Source of the DNA: Sipunculus nudus
Taxonomy: Eukaryota; Annelida; Sipuncula; Golfingiida; Sipunculidae
DNA: 64,000 nucleotides
Assembly: GCA_026874595.1 (NCBI GenBank)
Contig: CM049308.1
Coordinates: 46,445,327-46,509,326, forward strand
Direction: 5' to 3'
Below are positions 60,496 to 64,000 of the stretch, piece after piece (the stretch's first letter is position 1; the number at the start of each line of letters is the position of its first letter). The notes beneath the pieces were generated by a model, which was not told the DNA's origin, ran no database searches, and was given only the letters and a program-made list of their open reading frames with translations. The position numbers were made by a program, and so were the translations under genes.

Positions 60496-61246
60496 AGCTC
60501 AGCTGACTGTAAGTCATCTGAGCTATAACGATCACTCTTTGTCCGTCGTCCGTCCGGCTGTCTGTCCGTTAACAAGGCACAAATCTTAACCACTGGACCT
60601 GGAATATTTTATTTTTACATCCAGAGAGGTCCATGAAAAATCTCCTTGGAAACCTGGAATAAGGTCTCAATTACCCATATTCTTCAAGCTATGGGGCTCC
60701 GAAGTACCCCCAAGAATATTGAAAAATTTGATACAAAAGCTCAAATATCAGAACAACTAATGCATTGATTACCATGATTCTTTGCATGGATATTGATCAT
60801 GGAGTGTTTCATCAGTTTCTGAAGACTGGTGGTGCCACTTGTATTTTTGATTTTTCACAATTTTTTTTCTCTATTTTTGAGACCTCAAAAGATGTGGTCA
60901 TCTGTTAACAGGGCACAATTCTTAATGACTGGACTTAGAATCTTCTATCTTGACATGCAGGGAGGTCCATGAAAGGTCTTCTTGGAAACCTGGAATTAGG
61001 TCTCTGTTACCCATATTCTTCAAGCTATGGGGCTCCGAAGCACCCCCCAGAATAATGAAAAATTGGATACAAAAGCTCAAATATCTGAACAATTAATGCA
61101 TTGATCACAATGATTCTCTGCATATGGGTCTTGATGAACTTAAGCTATGCATGAACAATGATGCCACCTATCTTAATTGGTTTTCTGTGCAAGGACATAT
61201 TATCAACATGTCAGTCGGCTGAGCGTCATGACCCACAGGTCACATG
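60496..61246 (+). repeat. Complete family A2 element
   Basis: 5' stem-loop AGCTCAGCTGACT, GTA, AGTCATCTGAGCT at 60496. Two internal modules each have GGACYTRGAATMTTYTAT, GGAGGTCCATGAAA and TATGGGGCTCCGAAG. 3' terminus CGGCTGAGCGTCATGACCCA, CAGGTCACATG at 61216-61246. Confidence 0.8.
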
Positions 61247-61249
61247 TTA

Positions 61250-61417
61250 AAGATTGTTAAAATAATCTTAATGCTGCAAGTTCAAGTATATTAAGTTCTA
61301 AGAATTTTTGGTCACAAGATCATTTGTTTAGGTCACAGGACTGTCATTCTGAAAAATTTCTTAAAAAATATCCTTATAGACAAATTCAGCTGAGCGTTGA
61401 GACCCATGGGTCCCTAG
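61250..61417 (+). repeat. Family F tail with CTAG terminus
   Basis: GGTCACAGGACTGTCATTCT, AAAATATCCTTATAGACAAA, then CAGCTGAGCGTTGAGACCCA, TGGGTCCCTAG (61387-61417). Same tail as 25249-25331 and 59270-59358. Confidence 0.75.
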
Positions 61418-61560
61418 TTATCTGCAACCAGTAATGATCGTCTGCGACTGCTTGCAACTGACAATCGATGATCAGTCACAGAGAGTATGGGACCAGTCAC
61501 CAACAGTCTGTGATTGTCTGCAGCTGCTTGCTACTGGCGTTCATATATATGGCGTTTATT
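61418..61560. other. Short unrecognised segment with CTGCnnCTGCTTGC repeats
   Basis: 140 bp with three imperfect TGATCGTCTGCGACTGCTTG-like copies (61435, 61470-61500, 61512). Not seen elsewhere in the window. Confidence 0.5.
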
Positions 61561-62105
61561 GTATCCCCAGACAAAGTCGGGATACTATGGTTTCACGACA
61601 GTCCCACCGCCGCCGCCGCAGAAAAATCTTGTGAGTGGGATAACTCTGATCTTTTTCAAACTTTACATTTGTATGGATATAGATAAAAGGACGAAGCCTA
61701 TTTAAAATGGGGTTATGACCTTTGCTGGGAGAGTGACCTTGACCTTGAATAGGTCCATTTTTGCTGAAAATAACACAAATTCTTAAATATCTCAAGAAAA
61801 CTTGCATGGATTGGTCCAAAAATCAAGGTAACCGAAGTTCTTGGATAGCCTTGTGATATGCCGAAAACTTGTGGCGCCACCTATTATCCTTTTCTTGTTT
61901 TTACGCCTTTTAATACCCCCATAATTACCACTTGATAGTACTGTAAGCATTATAGGTCAAAACCTAATGGACAGATTTCTTTCATATTAAGTACATGTAG
62001 AGAGATCGGTTATGGGATGAGTTCTATTTAAATTTAGGTCATGACCTTTACCATGAGAGTGGCCTTGACCTTTAATATTTCCATATTTGGTGAAAATCAC
62101 ACACC
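61561..62105 (+). repeat. Family C element, 5' part
   Basis: GTATCCCCAGAC, AAA, GTCGGGATACTATGG after TTTATT. CCGCCGCCGCCGC at 61608. Two modules carry GGCGCCACCTATTATCC and CCTTGACCTTGAATAGG. Passes into family F modules near 62105 without its own 3' end. Confidence 0.8.
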
Positions 62106-62960
62106 TCTTATGATATTTCCAGTGTTGTTTGCCATATGGATTTCAAACTTGACTTATGTATGGCCCACCACTAAAGTAAGAACCCTGTAGGTTCTAGGGT
62201 CATGAGGTCAAAGGTCAAGGTCACTGGACTCAAATCTTTAAGATATTGTGGATGCATTTTAAGCCATACTTTTCATCTCAGATCTTCCATCTTGAAGATA
62301 TATATCTCTCTTGCCAAAAGTGGATGATCCATATCAGTTTTTGGGTCCTAAGGTCAAAGGTCAAGACCATAGGAGCTATCTCTAAAAAAATTAGTTTCTC
62401 AATGATAATTCCAGCTTTTTAATGTATGGATTTCAAACTTGACTGATATATGTCCCATTAAAAAAAGCAAGATCCCAAATGATATTGGGGTCACAAGTTC
62501 AAAGGTCAAGTTCACAGGACACATCTTTAAAAAAGATTGTTGATGCTTTTTTAGCCAAACTTTTCATCTCAGACGTTTTATCTTGCACATATAGTACACC
62601 AGCCAAAAGAGGAAGACCCTTGTCCATTTTGAGGGCACAAGGTCAAAGATGAAGGTCACAGGAGCCATCTGTCCAAAAATAAGGTTCCAGGATGATAAAT
62701 CCAGCTTGGAATGATAAATGGGTATCAAACATGACTTATATATATATATATATGGCCCATCAATAAAACAAGATCCTTGTTGATTTTGAGGTCATGAGGT
62801 CATAGGTCAAGGTCACAGGACAACATCTTTGAAAAGATTGTTGATGCATTTTCAGCCAAACTTTTCATCTCAGACTATTTATCTTGCACATATAGTTCAC
62901 CTGCCAATAAAGGAACACCCCTATCCATTTTAGGTCACAAAGGTCAAAAGTAAAGGTCAA
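62106..62960 (+). repeat. Family F modules
   Basis: Five modules with AGGTCAAAGGTCAAGGTCAC (exact at 62205-62224) decaying along the array, plus GTTGATGCWTTTTWAGCCA and CATATAGTWCACCWGCCAA. A TATATATATATATATGG run at about 62737. Noncoding. Confidence 0.8.
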
Positions 62961-63384
62961 AAGACTGGTGGCGCCATCAGCAATCGTTTTAGCGTGGCGT
63001 CCATCTTTACATGTGCTTTGGTTGAAAATTGCTCATATCTCCGGATTGGTTCAAGGTATTGGTCTGAAATTTGGAGTGATATTTTGACCTGTCTCTGCGT
63101 CTTTGATGGTATTCTCATTTACAAGACAGGTGGTGCCACCTACATTGACTTTTGCAGTGTATGATTTCTACAGAGGAATGAGATACATCAGCCTAAAATT
63201 GGGCATGTTTATATGTTTGGGTAACTTTATAGTGTACAAGACTGGTGGCGCAAGCTACAATAATTTTTGCACAGTGTATGTCCCTGCTTATTTCACAGGA
63301 GGGGTTTGACATATCAGTCTGACATTGGGCATATGTATATATCTCTTCGTTGTATATAAGACTGGTGATGCCAGCTACAATCAT
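62961..63384 (+). repeat. Family B-like modules, diverged
   Basis: Modules with GGTGGCGCCATCAGCAATCG, GGTGGTGCCACCTACATTG and GGTGGCGCAAGCTACAATA, similar to 43550-43990. The flanking order suggests a host repeat into which the next family B copy inserted. Confidence 0.65.
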
Positions 63385-64000
63385 TGTATCCGCCAAAACA
63401 GAGTTTTGCGGATAATATGTTTTAAATCGAATGCCGACGCTGCCGCCATAGCGGCATAGGTTTCTGGAAAACTCCTCCATAACCACTGGGCAGAATACAT
63501 TAACCCACATATCTCAGGAACTGTTTGACCGATAAGGCTAAAGATTTTGCACAAATGTAGCCCTTGGAAAGCTTTATAACATACACTAAAAATGGTGGCG
63601 CCACCTGCAACCATTTTTGCACGGCGTCCATCTGTTCATCTGACTTCGGATAAAAACACTCATATCTCTGCATTGGTTGGACTTATCCATTTGATATTTT
63701 GCTTGTGTATACATCCTGGACAGCTTTCTTGATTTTATGACAGGTGGCACCACCTACACTCACATTTAAGCTGCAGACATCCAAGCTCATATCTCGGGAA
63801 CCGTTTGACCAGTTGGGCCAGAATTTTGCATGTGTATAGATCTCCCATAGCTCTTTATTATACGCAAAACTGGTGGCGCCACCTGCAACCATTTTTGCAC
63901 AGCCTCCGTCTGTTCATCTGCCTTGGGATAAAATCACTCGTATCTCAGCTGGGTTTGACTTATCCACCTGAAATTTGGCAGGTTTATACATCCTTGACAG
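63385..64000 (+). mobile_element. Family B element, 5' part, cut by window end
   Basis: 5' stem-loop TATCCGCCAAAAC, AGA, GTTTTGCGGATA (63386-63413), then GCCGACGCTGCCGCC and GGTGGCGCCACCTGC modules (63595, 63875). Lacks the leading part with the GTGAACTGCTGCGCCC block present in the other copies. The 3' end lies beyond the window. Confidence 0.8.

Overview
The window is animal genomic DNA, dominated by repeats, that lies inside one protein-coding gene. Three short + strand exons at 25459-25501, 31248-31320 and 59833-59964 join in phase with GT/AG borders. Together they encode the middle of a Ste20-type kinase domain (catalytic-loop end, DFG, activation segment, APE, helix F). The residues match the MAP4K3/MAP4K5 (GLK/KHS) group and look closest to MAP4K3. 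Intervening introns are about 5.7 kb and 28.5 kb. Exons before 25459 and after 59964 were not found here. I see no bacterial-type genes, tRNA, rRNA or CRISPR. Long introns, Penelope-like and rolling-circle-type repeats and TTAGGG-containing satellite fit a marine invertebrate, possibly a mollusc or other lophotrochozoan. That placement is inference only.

Layout: 1-414 and 15767-16845 are two halves of one family A repeat. They are separated by a 15.35 kb repeat complex holding AT-rich tandem repeats with (TA)n (about 490-5552), a 77-bp satellite with GGGTTAGGG in each unit (6055-12035), a further family A fragment (12909-14130) and a 0.62 kb poly(G) repeat (14130-15600). From 15767 to 25458 come family A copies, a family B block, a 5'-truncated Penelope-like retroelement (20695-21914) and an AGGTCA-rich module. 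From 25459 to 31320 lie exons 1 and 2 with family A and C copies between. From 31546 to 59832 the long intron carries families A, B, C, D and E, a threefold 1.4 kb tandem array (44304-48598), a 2.4 kb TIR transposon with TA target duplication (49880-52277), a composite of C with B inside it (52316-55269) and a TTAA-flanked MITE (56141-56633). From 59833 to the end lie exon 3 and more copies of A, C, AGGTCA-rich and B repeats.

The unifying observation is that most dispersed repeats here (families A-E, my names) look like non-autonomous Helitron2/Helentron-type elements. They share a 5' stem-loop just after a T-run and a 3' stem-loop followed within a few bases by CTAGTT or CTTGTT. Where an empty site can be compared (48843 versus 52316; the tandem repeat around 37531) insertion is between T and T with no other duplication. 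Every terminus I could orient lies on the same strand as the kinase gene. Each of the three exons is preceded within about 70 bp by such a 3' terminus, and exon 3's splice acceptor tract looks built from one. I found no autonomous Rep/helicase ORF.
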